Positions 33,173-44,123 are shown, numbered from the stretch's first letter. The stretch: 64,000 bases of DNA from Sulfitobacter sp. JL08 (GCF_003352045.1 NZ_CP025815.1:1798001-1862000); one strand, 5' to 3'. Made by a program: numbers and translations. The notes: generated by a model not told the origin, from the sequence alone.

Positions 33173-33642
33173 CCTTTTGGAAACACGTAATCTGGGTTTT
33201 GGCGCTGGCGATGATGGCGTGGACCGCGCCGGCCGGCGCGGTGCAGCCTGATGAAATTCTGGCTGATCCGGTGCTGGAAGAGCGTGCGCGCGATCTGTCC
33301 AAGGGCCTGCGCTGTCTGGTCTGCCGCAACGAAAGCATTGATGAAAGCAATGCCGATCTTGCGCGCGATCTGCGGCTTCTGGTGCGCGAACGGCTGGTCG
33401 CAGGGGACAGCGATGACGAGGTGATTGACTTTGTTGTCGACCGTTACGGCGAATACGTTCTGTTGCAGCCGACAGTTGGCGGATCAAACTGGCTGTTATG
33501 GGCCGCAGGGCCGCTGATGCTGATCCTGGCGGGGGGCATCGGGGTGGTTTACCTGCGCGGCCGTGCCAGTGCCCCGCAGCAACATGAAACCGCGCTGAAC
33601 GACGCGGAAAAGGCCCGTCTGAAGAAAATTTTGGAACAATGA
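33169..33642 (+). CDS. ccmH: Cytochrome c maturation thioredoxin-like subunit CcmH/CycL
   Basis: A 157-residue periplasmic protein that reduces the CxxCH thiols of apocytochrome c. A signal peptide (to about residue 24) is followed by the LRCLVCRN motif with Cys49 and Cys52, the three-helix fold and a C-terminal membrane anchor (WLLWAAGPLMLILAGGIGVV, about 105-124). The start overlaps the ccmF stop by four bases. The CcmI part is not visible here, so this is the short CycL form. Confidence 0.95.
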   Translation: MTFWKHVIWVLALAMMAWTAPAGAVQPDEILADPVLEERARDLSKGLRCLVCRNESIDESNADLARDLRLLVRERLVAGDSDDEVIDFVVDRYGEYVLLQPTVGGSNWLLWAAGPLMLILAGGIGVVYLRGRASAPQQHETALNDAEKARLKKILEQ

Positions 33643-33714
33643 CGTCCGGTTTCGCTTTTCACGCTTAGCGCCCGCCGATACCGTGCCGCAAACTGCAACA
33701 TGGCGAGGCACGAG

Positions 33715-34491
33715 ATGGAATATCAGACGATCACCCTGGAGATTGAGAATGACGCGGCGGTTGTCACGCTGAACCGTCCGGACGTGATGAACGCGCTGAA
33801 CACGCAGATGCGCGCCGAGATCACCCATGCCGTTCAAACCGCCGGCGCAGAGGCGCGGGTCGTGGTGCTGACAGGGGCAGGGCGCGCGTTCTGTTCCGGT
33901 CAGGATCTGGGCGACCGGGCCAGCGCCGCCAATCTGGATCTGGAACGCACGCTGCGCGACGAATACGTGCCGATGCTGCGGGCGATCTACGACTGCCCCG
34001 TGCCAACGATCACCGCCGTAAACGGCCCCGCCGCGGGTGCTGGGGCCAACCTTGCGCTGGCCGCAGACGTGGTGATTGCATCGCAAAGCGCATATTTCCT
34101 TCAGGCATTCACCCGGATCGGCCTGATCCCCGATGCTGGCGGTACCTATTTCCTGCCCCGTCAGATGGGCATGGCCAAGGCGATGGGGGCAGCACTTTTT
34201 GCCGACAAGATCACCGCCCAGCAGGCCGATGACTGGGGCATGATCTGGGAATCGGTGGCGGATGACGGTTTTGCCGATCACTGGCGCGCCCGTGCGGCGC
34301 ACCTCGCCAAGGGTCCGACCGCCGCTTACAAAGGCGTCAAGGATACGATCCGCGGCAGTTTTGATAACACATTGGATGATCAGTTGCTGCTTGAGGCCCG
34401 TGTTCAGGGCGCATGTGGCAAGACCCGCGATTTCAAGGAAGGTGTTGTGGCTTTCATGGAAAAACGGCCCGCGCAATACGAAGGCCGCTGA
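33715..34491 (+). CDS. Enoyl-CoA hydratase/isomerase, PaaG-like
   Basis: A 258-residue crotonase-fold protein. The oxyanion-hole segments are GRAFCSGQDLGDR (about 57-69) and NGPAAGAGANLALAADVVIA (about 104-123). RIGLIPDAGGTYFLPRQMG (about 138-156) carries the Asp typical of PaaG (ring-1,2-epoxyphenylacetyl-CoA isomerase) rather than the Glu pair of hydratases. The name rests on that resemblance; other phenylacetate genes are absent here. Start chosen at the ATG with GAGG upstream. It lies 72 bases after ccmH, so co-transcription is possible. Confidence 0.85.
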   Translation: MEYQTITLEIENDAAVVTLNRPDVMNALNTQMRAEITHAVQTAGAEARVVVLTGAGRAFCSGQDLGDRASAANLDLERTLRDEYVPMLRAIYDCPVPTITAVNGPAAGAGANLALAADVVIASQSAYFLQAFTRIGLIPDAGGTYFLPRQMGMAKAMGAALFADKITAQQADDWGMIWESVADDGFADHWRARAAHLAKGPTAAYKGVKDTIRGSFDNTLDDQLLLEARVQGACGKTRDFKEGVVAFMEKRPAQYEGR

Positions 34492-34534
34492 TCTTTCTGG
34501 GGCTGACTAAAAGGGCAGGGTGTGCAAAGCCGCC

Positions 34535-35452
34535 CTATGCCGCGACAAGTGGCGATGCAATGATCACATCTGCAGGTGTCAGGCTGCCTGCAGCACCCAG
34601 CACAATGGCCAGTATCTCGCCATCGGCCAGCACCAGTGCATCGTCGCCATCGTCCTGAATGCTGATCACCGGATCGGCATTGGGATCATCGGGCAGGATC
34701 AGGATCTGATCGGACGAACCGTTGTAATCCGTGATTGTCGCGCCGCCTTCGGCCGCCTGTTCCAGCAACAGCATGAAGTTATCTGCCGCGCCACCACCGG
34801 TTCCGGTATCGCCAACACCCAATATCAGTGTGTCCTGGCCAAACCCGCCGTCCAGAGTGTCCGGATCGCCATCATCAACGGGCGTGATAGCATCGCCCGG
34901 CGCAAGGCCCAGCACGGTTTCAAGGTCTTCGCCCGCGCGCAGTTGGGTCAGCTGGTCTTCGTCCAGATCATCGACGCCGATCCGACCGCCGACAAGAATG
35001 TCGTCGTCATTGTTGCCGGTCAGGATATCGGCCCCTTCGCCGCCGATGACAATATCGTCACCAGCCCCGCCAGCAACCTGATCATCGCCATCATCTCCGG
35101 CAACCAGATCATCGCCCTTTTCACCAAAAATGATATCGTTGCCATTGCCACCCGACAGCAGATCGTCACCGTCACCGCCGCGCAAGGTATCCGGCCCGTT
35201 GCCGCCAAGGGCCACATCACTGCCATCGCCGGCGCGCAGGGTGTCGGCACCGGTGCCGCCATCCAGCAGATCATCGCCCGCCGCGGCCTGAATTAGATCG
35301 TTGCCCGCGCCGGTCCGCAGTTCGTCATCAGCTTCGGTGCCAAAGCTGTCGTCGTCGCCGTCGTTTTCGTCATCATCGTCGATGGCATCGGCAATTTCGA
35401 CAGCGGCCCACCCCCACAGTATCGCACTGATGAAAAAGATGGTCGTTAACAT
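34535..35452 (-). CDS. RTX-type calcium-binding repeat protein with N-terminal membrane segment
   Basis: A 305-residue acidic protein. A hydrophobic N-terminus (MLTTIFFISAILWGWAAVEI), probably a signal peptide or anchor, is followed by an Asp/Glu-rich stretch (DDDDENDGDDDS). About ten hemolysin-type GGxGxDxLx nonapeptide repeats come next (about residues 45-150, e.g. GGDGDDLLSGGNGNDIIFGE), which should form calcium-bound beta rolls. The C-terminal part resembles the region after repeats in roseobacter RTX proteins (LTPADVIIASP). GGGGGAT precedes the start. No type I secretion genes lie nearby. Function unknown. Confidence 0.82.
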   Translation of the reverse strand: MLTTIFFISAILWGWAAVEIADAIDDDDENDGDDDSFGTEADDELRTGAGNDLIQAAAGDDLLDGGTGADTLRAGDGSDVALGGNGPDTLRGGDGDDLLSGGNGNDIIFGEKGDDLVAGDDGDDQVAGGAGDDIVIGGEGADILTGNNDDDILVGGRIGVDDLDEDQLTQLRAGEDLETVLGLAPGDAITPVDDGDPDTLDGGFGQDTLILGVGDTGTGGGAADNFMLLLEQAAEGGATITDYNGSSDQILILPDDPNADPVISIQDDGDDALVLADGEILAIVLGAAGSLTPADVIIASPLVAA

Positions 35453-35720
35453 AGTTCTATCCCCCACGGAATATGCACGACGCTGCACGCAGCGCACACA
35501 AGTGGATGGAATAAAGATGTGTCAGTGCACCCCAGGTGCCTATGCCGCAGGAATTGCCCTGCTATGGCTGGGTCCAAAACAACCGGACCAGCGTGATACC
35601 CCTTACTCCGCGCACTCGCGTTAATACTTTGTTAGGTTCTGGGTGGGCTGCCTGTCAAGAAAATCACGCCACTGTTTCGTTTCTGTCGCCAATAGGGTCA
35701 TGTCGCACCGGATTAACGGA
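35453..35720. other. Intergenic region upstream of the RTX-type gene
   Basis: Contains the promoter region of the minus-strand RTX gene. A 35-codon plus-strand frame starting at 35517 was noted but lacks support. I see nothing else. Confidence 0.4.
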
Positions 35721-35757
35721 AAAAGCGCCCTTGTTTCACTGAACAAAGGCGCTTTTT
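35721..35757. terminator. Terminator of gltA, bidirectional in form
   Basis: AAAAGCGCC...GGCGCTTTTT hairpin with further TTGTT/AACAA pairing and T-runs in both directions, 30 bases past the gltA stop. Confidence 0.85.
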
Positions 35758-35786
35758 AGTGCTGTCGCAGAATCGTCCGCAAGCAG

Positions 35787-37082
35787 TTAGCGGTCTTCGA
35801 TATCCACGTAATCGCGCAGGGTTTCGCCCAGATAAAGCTGGCGCGGGCGGCCGATCTTGTTTTGCGGATCGGCGATCATTTCCTTCCACTGCGATACCCA
35901 GCCCACCGTGCGCGACAACGCAAAGATCGGCGTGAACATTGATGTCGGGAATCCGATCGCTTCCAGAATGATGCCGGAGTAGAAATCGACATTCGGGAAC
36001 AGCTTTTTCTCAACGAAATAGGGATCGGCCAAAGCCGCCGCTTCCAGTTCCTTGGCCACTTGCAGCGTCGGGTTGTTTTCAACACCCAGCAGTTCCAGAA
36101 CCTCGTCCGCGGACTGTTTCAGAACCTTGGCGCGCGGGTCTGTATTTTTGTAAACACGGTGGCCAAAGCCCATCAGGCGGAACGGATCGTCTTTGTCCTT
36201 GGCGCGGGCGATGTATTCGGGGATGCGGTCTGGTGTGCCAATCTCTTGCAGCATTTCCAGACAGGCCTGATTGGCGCCGCCATGGGCCGGACCCCAAAGG
36301 CAGGCAATGCCGGCGGCGATACAGGCGAACGGGTTCGCCCCAGAGGACGAGGCCAGCCGCACAGTGGATGTGGATGCGTTCTGTTCGTGATCCGCATGCA
36401 GGGTGAAAATCCGGTCCATCGCGCGGGCGATGATCGGGTTCACCACATACTCCTCGGCCGGGACCGAAAAACACATGTGCAGGAAATTGGCTGCGTAATC
36501 CAGATCGTTGCGCGGATACACGAACGGCTGCCCGATCGAGTATTTGTAGGCCATTGCAGCAATCGTTGGCACCTTGGCAATCAGGCGCATCGCGGCAACT
36601 TCGCGCTGCCATTCATCATTGACGTCGGTGCTGTCATGATAAAACGCCGACATCGCGCCCACAACACCCACCATCGTCGCCATCGGGTGCGCATCGCGGC
36701 GGAACCCGCGAAAGAAATTGTGCATCTGTTCATGCACCATCGTGTGGCGGGTGATGCGGCCTTCGAAATCTTCCAGTTCGGCGGCATTCGGCAATTCGCC
36801 GTTCATCAGCAGATAACACACTTCCAGATAGTGCGATTTTTCGGCCAGCTGGTCGATTGGATAACCACGGTGCAACAATTCGCCCTTGCCACCGTCGATA
36901 AAGGTGATCGTGCTGTCACAGCTCGCGGTCGAGGTGAAGCCGGGATCATAGGTGAACACGCCCGCCTGGGCATAAAGTTTGCGGATGTCGACAACGTCCG
37001 GTCCAGCCGTGGGGGAAAAGATCGGCAGATCATATTGCGTGCCATCAATGGTCAGGGTCGCGGATTTTGCTTTTTCTGTCAT
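35787..37082 (-). CDS. gltA: Citrate synthase
   Basis: A 431-residue type II citrate synthase, first enzyme of the TCA cycle. The catalytic residues lie in [15 protein letters not shown] (His near 269), [15 protein letters not shown] (His near 308) and [15 protein letters not shown] (Asp near 365). The extra N-terminal beta domain starts with [20 protein letters not shown], typical of NADH-regulated forms. AAAAGGG precedes the ATG. It lies 129 bases downstream of gltX on the same strand. Confidence 0.97.
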   Translation of the reverse strand: MTEKAKSATLTIDGTQYDLPIFSPTAGPDVVDIRKLYAQAGVFTYDPGFTSTASCDSTITFIDGGKGELLHRGYPIDQLAEKSHYLEVCYLLMNGELPNAAELEDFEGRITRHTMVHEQMHNFFRGFRRDAHPMATMVGVVGAMSAFYHDSTDVNDEWQREVAAMRLIAKVPTIAAMAYKYSIGQPFVYPRNDLDYAANFLHMCFSVPAEEYVVNPIIARAMDRIFTLHADHEQNASTSTVRLASSSGANPFACIAAGIACLWGPAHGGANQACLEMLQEIGTPDRIPEYIARAKDKDDPFRLMGFGHRVYKNTDPRAKVLKQSADEVLELLGVENNPTLQVAKELEAAALADPYFVEKKLFPNVDFYSGIILEAIGFPTSMFTPIFALSRTVGWVSQWKEMIADPQNKIGRPRQLYLGETLRDYVDIEDR

Positions 37083-37211
37083 GGTCGTCCCTTTTATATC
37101 GGCCGGGCTTCATGCGGATCATGCCGCCGCGGCGCGTCCCGTCCTTTGGCGGCGGGACCGGTTGAATATCAGCGATCTTGGCACGCAAAGCTCAACAGCG
37201 TGTGACCGTCT

Positions 37212-38615
37212 TTATACCTGCGATGCATCGGCCAGTCGGGCCACGGTTTCATCCTGCCCCAGCACCAGCATCATATCAAATACCGAAGGTGTCATTGTCC
37301 GTCCGGCAAGCGCCGCGCGCAGTGGGCCTGCCAGTTTTCCGAACTTGGTCCCCTTGGCCTCGGCAAAGCGGGACATGACCTCCTCCAGATCGTCTCGCGT
37401 CCAGCTAGCATTTTGCAAGTGCGGCGTCAATTCTTTCAGTATACCACGGGATACCGTATCAAGCTGGACAGCGGCCTTCTCGTCCGGCAAGATTGGACGG
37501 GAAGACAGAATAAACACAGCCTTATCAAGCAATTCAGGGAAAGTGCGCGCCCGTTCCTTGAGGCAATACATCGCACGTCCCAGACCATCATTTTGTTCCG
37601 GTGTCAGCGGGTCGGCACCGCTGACGGCCAGAAATTCCGCGATTTCTTGCTGCAATGCAGCATCATCCGAAGCCGCGATGTGCTGCCCGCTCAGATTCTC
37701 GAGTTTCTTGGTGTCAAAACGGGCCGGGCTTTTGCCAATGCCGTCCAGATCGAACCAGTCAAGCGCCTGTTCATCGGTAAAGAATTCATCGTTGCCGTGG
37801 CTCCATCCCAGCCGGGCAAGGTAATTGCGCATACCTGCCGCAGAATAGCCCATGATCTGGTATTCCTGCGCGCCCAGTGCGCCGTGGCGTTTGCTTAGCT
37901 TTTTGCCGTCAGGTCCATGGATCAGGGGGATATGCGCCCAGACAGGCACATCCCATCCCATCGCGTCATAGATCATCATCTGGCGCGCCGCGTTGTTCAG
38001 ATGATCGTCACCCCGGATCACATGGGTGACACCCATGTCATGATCGTCCACCACCACGGCCAGCATGTAGACAGGTGTGCCATCACTGCGCAGCAAAACC
38101 ATATCGTCTAACTGGTCATTTCCGATGCTGACATCGCCCTGAACACGGTCGCGGATCACGGTCACGCCTTGGGTCGGGGCCTTGATACGGATCACATAGG
38201 CCGTATCGGGATGCGTGGCAGGATCGGCATCACGCCACGGGCTGCGAAACAGGGTGGATTGGCCGCTGGCACGCGCTGTTTCGCGAAACGCCTCAATCTC
38301 GTTCTGCGTGGCGAAACATTTATAGGCTTTTCCGGCGTCCAGCAATTCATGGGCCACTTCGGCATGGCGCACAGCACCTTCGAACTGGCTGATCACCTCG
38401 CCGTCATGGTCCAGTCCCAGCCAGTCCAGGCCCTGCAAAATGGCGGCCGTCGCTTCGGGGGTAGAACGTGCGCGATCGGTATCTTCGATCCGCAACAGAA
38501 ACTTGCCGCCGCGTCCGCGTGCATAAAGCCAGTTGAACAACGCCGTACGCGCCCCGCCGATATGCAGGAACCCCGTGGGCGACGGGGCAAAACGGGTGAC
38601 GACATTCTGGGACAT
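37212..38615 (-). CDS. gltX: Glutamyl-tRNA synthetase
   Basis: A 467-residue class I aminoacyl-tRNA synthetase. The HIGH-type motif is [20 protein letters not shown] (9-28) and the KMSKS-type motif is KKLSKRHG (about 243). The [10 protein letters not shown] segment and the anticodon-binding C-terminal helices are present. It is of normal bacterial length. Many alphaproteobacteria carry two GltX copies, one able to charge tRNA-Gln for later amidation; which one this is cannot be told. Divergent from comEC. Confidence 0.96.
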   Translation of the reverse strand: MSQNVVTRFAPSPTGFLHIGGARTALFNWLYARGRGGKFLLRIEDTDRARSTPEATAAILQGLDWLGLDHDGEVISQFEGAVRHAEVAHELLDAGKAYKCFATQNEIEAFRETARASGQSTLFRSPWRDADPATHPDTAYVIRIKAPTQGVTVIRDRVQGDVSIGNDQLDDMVLLRSDGTPVYMLAVVVDDHDMGVTHVIRGDDHLNNAARQMMIYDAMGWDVPVWAHIPLIHGPDGKKLSKRHGALGAQEYQIMGYSAAGMRNYLARLGWSHGNDEFFTDEQALDWFDLDGIGKSPARFDTKKLENLSGQHIAASDDAALQQEIAEFLAVSGADPLTPEQNDGLGRAMYCLKERARTFPELLDKAVFILSSRPILPDEKAAVQLDTVSRGILKELTPHLQNASWTRDDLEEVMSRFAEAKGTKFGKLAGPLRAALAGRTMTPSVFDMMLVLGQDETVARLADASQV

Positions 38616-38696
38616 TGCGGGCCTTTACCTTTCCGTAACCATGCCGGGCATAGCGTGGTCCAAACTGTCTACCCATAGCCGCAAACGGGGGCAAGC

Positions 38697-40761
38697 ATGC
38701 GCAGCACCGCTTTGCGCGATCACATCGGGGCAATTGTTCTGAACCAGCGCGGCTTTCTGTTTCCATGGGTGCCGGTCTGTCTGGCCGCGGGTATTGCTGT
38801 CTACTTCGCTTTGCGCTTTGAACCGCCGGTCTGGGTCTATGTGCCTGCACGATCCTTTCGGGGTGTGCCGCACTTGCCGCAAAGCGCTGCGGTGGGATCA
38901 TCGGTCCGCTGGTGTGGGCGCTCGCTTTGGTCGGCGCCGGTTTCGTGATCGCGGGAACGCGCGCCCATCAGGTGGGCGAGCCGGTGCTGGGCTGGCGCTA
39001 TTACGGCTCTGTGGAAGGGCGGATCATCGGCATCGACCGCTCGGCTTCGGATGCGGTGCGTCTGACGCTGGATCAGGTGGTTCTGGGGCGGATTTCAGCG
39101 CCGCGCACCCCCACACGTGTGCGCATTTCCCTGCACGGGGATGCAACAGGCGCGGCCCCCTTGCCGGGTTTGCGGATCATGACAACGGGCCACCTGTCAC
39201 CGCCCTCAGGCCCGGTGGAACCCGGCGGTTTTGATTTTCAGCGCCACGCCTGGTTTCAGCGGTTGGGCGCAGTCGGTTATACCCGCGTGCCCATTGTCGC
39301 GCTGAATGCCCCGCAAGGATGGCGTGGCGGATTGGGCGTTTTTCGGTTCGTATGGCGGCTTCTGCGCGGGTGCAGCAGGTGTTGGAGGGTGACATTGGCG
39401 GGTTTGCGGCCGCCGTGACCACCGGGGATCGCAGCGCGATGTCGCAATCCGCGCTGGACGCGCTGCGCGCCAGCAACCTGGCGCATCTGCTGGCGATTTC
39501 CGGCCTGCATATAGGGCTGCTGGCGGGGTTCGTGTTTTCGGCGGTGCGGGTTGCGGTTGCATTGCTACCATTTGTGGCGTTGCGCGTGCCCTCAAAAAAG
39601 CTGGCCGCGGGGTTTGCCCTGTGTGCAGCCGCCATCTATCTGGGGCTGTCGGGCGGCAATGTAGCCACCGAACGGGCATTCATAATGGTTGCCGTAGCGC
39701 TGTGTGCCGTCATGGTCGACAGACGGGCCATATCCCTGCGCGCCGTGGCGGTGGCCGCCATTCTGGTCTTGCTGTTGCGCCCCGAAGCCTTGCTTGGCCC
39801 GGGTTTCCAGATGTCCTTTGCCGCGACAACGGCTCTTGTCGCCGTATTTGGCACATTGCGTGACCGCAAGATCACGTTGGGGCCGGTCTGGCTGCGCCCG
39901 GTTCTGGCGGTTGTCATCTCTTCTGCCGTGGCGGGGGTCGCAACCGCGCCCATCGGGGCGGCGCATTTCAACACGGTGTCGCATTTCGGCTTGATCGCGA
40001 ACCTGTTGTCGGTGCCTCTGATGGGCATTCTGGTTATACCGGCGGCTGTTCTGGCCGCGTGTCTTGCGCCTTTCGGGGCCGAGGCACTGGGCCTCTGGGC
40101 CATGGGGCTGGGCCTGCGCTGGATCCTGGGTGTCGCGCACTGGGTTGCGGGGCTGGACAATGCGCAAGGTTACGTGCCGGGGCCGGGACCGGCGGTTTTA
40201 CCCCTGATCGCAATCGGCGCACTGTTCCTGATCCTGTGGCAGGGGCGGGTGCGCTGGGGTGGTCTTGTGCCGATGGTGCTGGCCGTGGCCCTGTGGGCGC
40301 AGGTTGACCGACCGCAGGTTCTGATTGCTGATACCGGCGCTTTGGTCGGGGTGATGACAGATCAGGGCCGCGCGCTGAGCAAGCCGCGCGGTGCCGGGTT
40401 TATCGCGTTGAACTGGTTGGAAAACGATGGCGACGGGGCCGATCAGGAAAAGGCCGCCAGCCGCTGGGATGGGCCGCCTGACCGTATTCGCCAGACATAT
40501 GTGGGCGGCGTACCACTGACCCACGTCATCGGGAAAAAAGCCGCCGCGCAGGCCGAATGCATCAAAGGCGGTATACTGGTGTTTTCTGTGCCCACCGAAA
40601 CGGCGCTGGCCTGCGACGTCTTTGATCCGGTGCGGCTGCGTGAAACCGGCAGCGTAGCGCTTTATGCGGACAAGGGGCAGGTGCGTTTCGTCACCGCCAA
40701 GGATATCACGGGCGCGCGGCTTTGGAACTCGAACGACAGCGGGCGCAGATACCCAAAATAA
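38697..40761 (+). pseudogene. comEC: ComEC/Rec2 DNA-uptake channel with two frameshifts
   Basis: The coding sequence runs through three frames: 38697 to about 38847 (RDHIGAIVLNQRGFLFPWVP), about 38850 to 39340 (ALALVGAGFVIAGTRAHQVG, the DUF4131 region), and about 39340 to the end (competence membrane domain with LLAISGLHIGLLAGFVFSAV and FQMSFAATTALVAVFG). Both changes fit single-base deletions: one T in GCAC(T)GATCC near 38847, and one T of a T-run at 39338-39342. An intact product would be about 690 residues, importing single-stranded DNA during transformation. As read here it is not made. Sequencing error cannot be excluded. Confidence 0.82.
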
Positions 40762-40762
40762 A

Positions 40763-40792
40763 AGCCGCCCCGCGACGGATACGCGGGGCGGC
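40763..40792 (-). terminator. Terminator of lexA
   Basis: Perfect 11-pair GCCGCCCCGCG/CGCGGGGCGGC stem; on the minus strand it is followed by TTTTATTTT. It also separates lexA from the convergent comEC. Confidence 0.8.
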
Positions 40793-40815
40793 ATATTGGA
40801 TTTCGTGCGGCGTGA

Positions 40816-41517
40816 TCAATAGGTGCGGATCAACCCGACCAGACGGCCTTGAACCTTCACCTTGTCTTCGGGGAACACACGGGTTTCATAGGCCGGGTTC
40901 GCCGCTTCAAGCGCGATTGCGTTGCCCTTGCGCATGAACCGCTTCAGCGTCGCCTCGTGGTCTTCGACAAGGGCAACAACAATATCGCCGTTATCCGCCA
41001 CGCTGGTTTCGCGGATCACGACCACATCGCCGTCGTTGATACCGGCGTCGATCATGGAATCACCTTTGACTTCAAGTGTATAATGATCACCCTTGCCCGA
41101 AAGCATATGGCCCGGAACGGCCACGTTTCTGGTGAAATCGCTGATCGCTTCGATCGGGACACCGGCGGCGATCCGGCCCATCAGGGGCAGTTCGACGGAC
41201 AATGTGCCCGATACAGCCTGTGCTGCCGCAGGCGGGGGAACATCGGGTTTGTCACCCTGAATAACGCGGGGCTGAAAGCCCGATGTCGGCGCGCCGCCCA
41301 GACTTTCGGGCAGTTTCACAATCTCAATTGCTCGGGCGCGGTGCGCCAGACGCCGGATAAAGCCGCGTTCTTCCAGCGCGGTGATCAGGCGGTGGATGCC
41401 GGATTTTGATCGCAGATCCAGCGCTTCCTTCATTTCGTCGAAACTGGGCGGGACCCCGTCACGTTGTACGCGTTTCTGGATAAATTCCAGCAAATCCAGT
41501 TGCTTCTTGGTTAACAT
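40816..41517 (-). CDS. lexA: SOS repressor LexA
   Basis: A 233-residue SOS repressor-protease. The N-terminal winged helix is [20 protein letters not shown], then [20 protein letters not shown]. The self-cleavage site is Ala118-Gly119 ([11 protein letters not shown]), with Ser154 ([14 protein letters not shown]) and Lys192 (EATLKRF) forming the catalytic dyad. A GTTC-N7-GTTC box lies 33 bases upstream of the start, consistent with autoregulation. It ends the trpGDC-moaC-moeA-lexA run on the minus strand. Confidence 0.97.
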   Translation of the reverse strand: MLTKKQLDLLEFIQKRVQRDGVPPSFDEMKEALDLRSKSGIHRLITALEERGFIRRLAHRARAIEIVKLPESLGGAPTSGFQPRVIQGDKPDVPPPAAAQAVSGTLSVELPLMGRIAAGVPIEAISDFTRNVAVPGHMLSGKGDHYTLEVKGDSMIDAGINDGDVVVIRETSVADNGDIVVALVEDHEATLKRFMRKGNAIALEAANPAYETRVFPEDKVKVQGRLVGLIRTY

Positions 41518-41549
41518 GCTGCGCGCCTCCGGCTGATGCGTTTCTTTTT

Positions 41550-41564
41550 GTTCTACGCATGTTC
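41550..41564. promoter_or_regulatory. LexA box (alphaproteobacterial SOS box)
   Basis: GTTCTACGCATGTTC exactly fits the GTTC-N7-GTTC direct repeat bound by alphaproteobacterial LexA. It sits in the short interval upstream of lexA, between lexA and moeA. Confidence 0.85.
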
Positions 41565-41606
41565 CCGTTTTGTGTCAACCTGTTGCTGCCGTAACGGCAA
41601 GCGCGA

Positions 41607-42779
41607 TCAGATCGGGATATAGCTGACCAAAGTTCCGACCGGCTGCGCCGGATCATCAGGTGCGCGCACCAGCAGCGCATTGGCCGAGGCCAGCACCGTC
41701 AGCAACGAACTGTCCTGACGGTCATGCGCGGTGATCTTGCCAGCCTCGACGCGGGCGCGCATGTAATGTTCGCGCGGCCCGTTTGCGCCAAGCGGCGCGG
41801 CCAGTTGTGCGTTTTGGCGCGGAGTGGGCGCCGGCGGTTGGCCCAGCATCACACGGATCATCGGCGCTACAAAAATCTGCCCACACACCATGGCCGACAC
41901 CGGATTGCCCGGCAGGCCAACCATCGCGGATCCTTTCAATGTGCCCGCCATCAGCGGTTTGCCCGGGCGCATGCGCACTTTGTAAAAACTCTGTTCCATC
42001 CCCAACCGGGCCGCAACGCCGGCCACCAGATCGTGATCGCCAACAGACGCGCCCCCGATCGTCAGGATCAGATCGGCGCCGGCGGCCAGATCAAATGCCG
42101 TTTCATGGGATCGTTCCGTATCCCTCGCAATCGGCAGCAAACGCGGATCGGCGCCCAGATTGCGCAGCATCGCATGCAATCCGAAACTGTTGGATGCAAT
42201 GATCTGGTCGGGCGAGGGGCTTTCGCCCGGCATCACCAGTTCGTCACCTGTGGCGATGATGGCCACCACGGGTTTGCGATGTACCGGGACTGTTGCCACG
42301 TTCATCGATGCCAGCAATGCCACGTCCTGCGGGCTAAGCAGGCGCGGTGCGGTCATTGTTGTTCCTGAGGTGAAATCGGCACCGGCAGGACGGATGTTGT
42401 TCTTGCTGCCCAGATCGGGGTTAAGCGTGATCAGATCGCCCTTGCGCGTCACGTCTTCCTGAATGGCGATAAATCCGGCACCATCGGGCACCGGCGCACC
42501 GGTAAAGATGCGCACCGCCTGTCCGGCAGCAACACTGCCTTGCCAGCGATGGCCCGCCGCCGCTTCGCCCACAACCTTGAACATCGCCGCCGGTTGCGCC
42601 TCATCCGCGCGAATGGCATAGCCGTCCATTGATGACGCGGCAAACGGCGGCTGATCACGACCTGCGCTGACATCCAGCGCCAAAGAGCGGCCTGCCGCCT
42701 CGATCAGGGGAACGTATTCTACACCGGTCGTGCGTACCAATGCGAAAAGCTGGTCCAGCGCCTCGGAAACGGTGATCAT
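41607..42779 (-). CDS. moeA: Molybdopterin molybdenumtransferase MoeA
   Basis: A 390-residue enzyme that inserts molybdate into adenylated molybdopterin. Motifs are PPFAASSMDGYAIRADE (about 53-69), IFTGAPVPDGA, VAIIATGDELVMPG, TIGGASVGDHD and MRPGKPLMAG...GLPGNPVSA. The start MITVSEALDQL fits the family. moaC lies 58 bases upstream in the same direction, so both serve molybdenum cofactor synthesis. Confidence 0.95.
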   Translation of the reverse strand: MITVSEALDQLFALVRTTGVEYVPLIEAAGRSLALDVSAGRDQPPFAASSMDGYAIRADEAQPAAMFKVVGEAAAGHRWQGSVAAGQAVRIFTGAPVPDGAGFIAIQEDVTRKGDLITLNPDLGSKNNIRPAGADFTSGTTMTAPRLLSPQDVALLASMNVATVPVHRKPVVAIIATGDELVMPGESPSPDQIIASNSFGLHAMLRNLGADPRLLPIARDTERSHETAFDLAAGADLILTIGGASVGDHDLVAGVAARLGMEQSFYKVRMRPGKPLMAGTLKGSAMVGLPGNPVSAMVCGQIFVAPMIRVMLGQPPAPTPRQNAQLAAPLGANGPREHYMRARVEAGKITAHDRQDSSLLTVLASANALLVRAPDDPAQPVGTLVSYIPI

Positions 42780-42837
42780 GCGCAACCCCTGTGCAGGCAA
42801 CATCGCGTGATCGCGTCAAACACCGTGTTGATCACTT

Positions 42838-43311
42838 TCATTTCGCCTCATAACGACCTGATTTACCGCCATCTTTCAAAACAACACGAATGCCGCCGAT
42901 TTCCATCGCCTTGTCCACAGCCTTGGTCATGTCATAGACGGTCAGCGCGGCGATGCTGACGGCACTCAGCGCTTCCATTTCCACGCCTGTCTGGCCGCCG
43001 GTCTTGACGGTTGCGGTGATGCGCACGCCGGGCAGATCGGGATCAAGGGTCAGTTCAACGGACACTTTGGTAATTGGCAACGGATGACACAGCGGGATCA
43101 GATCGGCGGTTTTTTTGGCGCCCATGATCCCCGCAAGCCGCGCAACACCCAGAACATCGCCCTTTTTGGCGCTACCTTCAGAAATGATTTCAAAGGTTTG
43201 CGCCGCCATGCTGATGTGACCTTCGGCCACAGCGATGCGATCTGTCACAGGTTTTTCCGACACATCGACCATATGCGCCTCGCCCTTCTTATCGAAATGC
43301 GTCAGGGGCAT
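42838..43311 (-). CDS. moaC: Cyclic pyranopterin monophosphate synthase MoaC
   Basis: A 157-residue enzyme of the first step of molybdenum cofactor synthesis. The family motifs [17 protein letters not shown] (about 68-84) and [20 protein letters not shown], then [14 protein letters not shown], are all present. The start codon overlaps the trpC stop (TGATG), indicating translational coupling to the trp genes. Confidence 0.95.
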   Translation of the reverse strand: MPLTHFDKKGEAHMVDVSEKPVTDRIAVAEGHISMAAQTFEIISEGSAKKGDVLGVARLAGIMGAKKTADLIPLCHPLPITKVSVELTLDPDLPGVRITATVKTGGQTGVEMEALSAVSIAALTVYDMTKAVDKAMEIGGIRVVLKDGGKSGRYEAK

Positions 43312-44123
43312 CACATGCCCCCCGGCAACAGCGGATTGGCCAGCAACGCGCGGGTTGCCTCCGCCACATCATCCTGCCGCATCAGGCTTTCGCCGATCAG
43401 GAAACAGCGGGCACCATAACGCGCGATATCCGCCAGATCTGCAGGGGTGGACAACCCGCTTTCGCAGACAATGGTACGATCTGCAGGCACAAGTTTGGAC
43501 AGGGTGCGCGTGGTGTCGAGCGTGGTCTCAAAGGTTTTGAGATTGCGGTTGTTGATGCCGATCAGGTGCGATGTCAGCGCGCCAGCACGTTCAAGCTCGG
43601 CCTGATCATGCACTTCGATCAGAGCGTCCATACCCCATTCCGTGGCCGTTGCTTCCAGCTCCTGCGCCTGTGCATCCGAAACCGACGCCATGATAATCAG
43701 AATGCAATCTGCGCCCAATGCGCGGGCCTCGACCACCTGATAGGGGTCATACATGAAATCCTTGCGCAGCACCGGCAACGCGCAGGCGGCGCGCGCTTCG
43801 ACCAGATAATCCTTGGCCCCCTGAAAAGACGGCGTATCGGTCAACACCGAAAGACAGGTTGCACCACCTTCTGCATAGGCCGCGGCAAGGGCCGCCGGAT
43901 CAAAATCGGCGCGGATCAGTCCTTTGGAGGGGCTGGCCTTCTTGATTTCCGCAATCAGGCCGTATCCGCTGCGCATCGCGGCGAACAAAGCATCTGTGAA
44001 CGGCCGGATTTCAGGTGCGGTGCGGGCCGCCTCTTCGACGGCTTCCAGCGGTTTGGCCGCCTTGTCAGCGGCAACCTCTTCCAGTTTATAGGCTTTGATC
44101 TTGTCCAGAATAGTCTTGGTCAT
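43311..44123 (-). CDS. trpC: Indole-3-glycerol phosphate synthase
   Basis: A 270-residue TIM-barrel enzyme, fourth step of tryptophan synthesis. Signatures are [20 protein letters not shown] (about 55-74), [51 protein letters not shown] and [10 protein letters not shown]. It overlaps trpD by four bases upstream and moaC by one base downstream. It is monofunctional, without a fused TrpF. Confidence 0.96.
   Translation of the reverse strand: MTKTILDKIKAYKLEEVAADKAAKPLEAVEEAARTAPEIRPFTDALFAAMRSGYGLIAEIKKASPSKGLIRADFDPAALAAAYAEGGATCLSVLTDTPSFQGAKDYLVEARAACALPVLRKDFMYDPYQVVEARALGADCILIIMASVSDAQAQELEATATEWGMDALIEVHDQAELERAGALTSHLIGINNRNLKTFETTLDTTRTLSKLVPADRTIVCESGLSTPADLADIARYGARCFLIGESLMRQDDVAEATRALLANPLLPGGM

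Noticed and set aside
35517-35624. 35-codon plus-strand frame (MCQCTPGAYAAG...)
   Set aside because: Weak ribosome binding site, no promoter or homology recognised, and it runs through the upstream region of the RTX gene.
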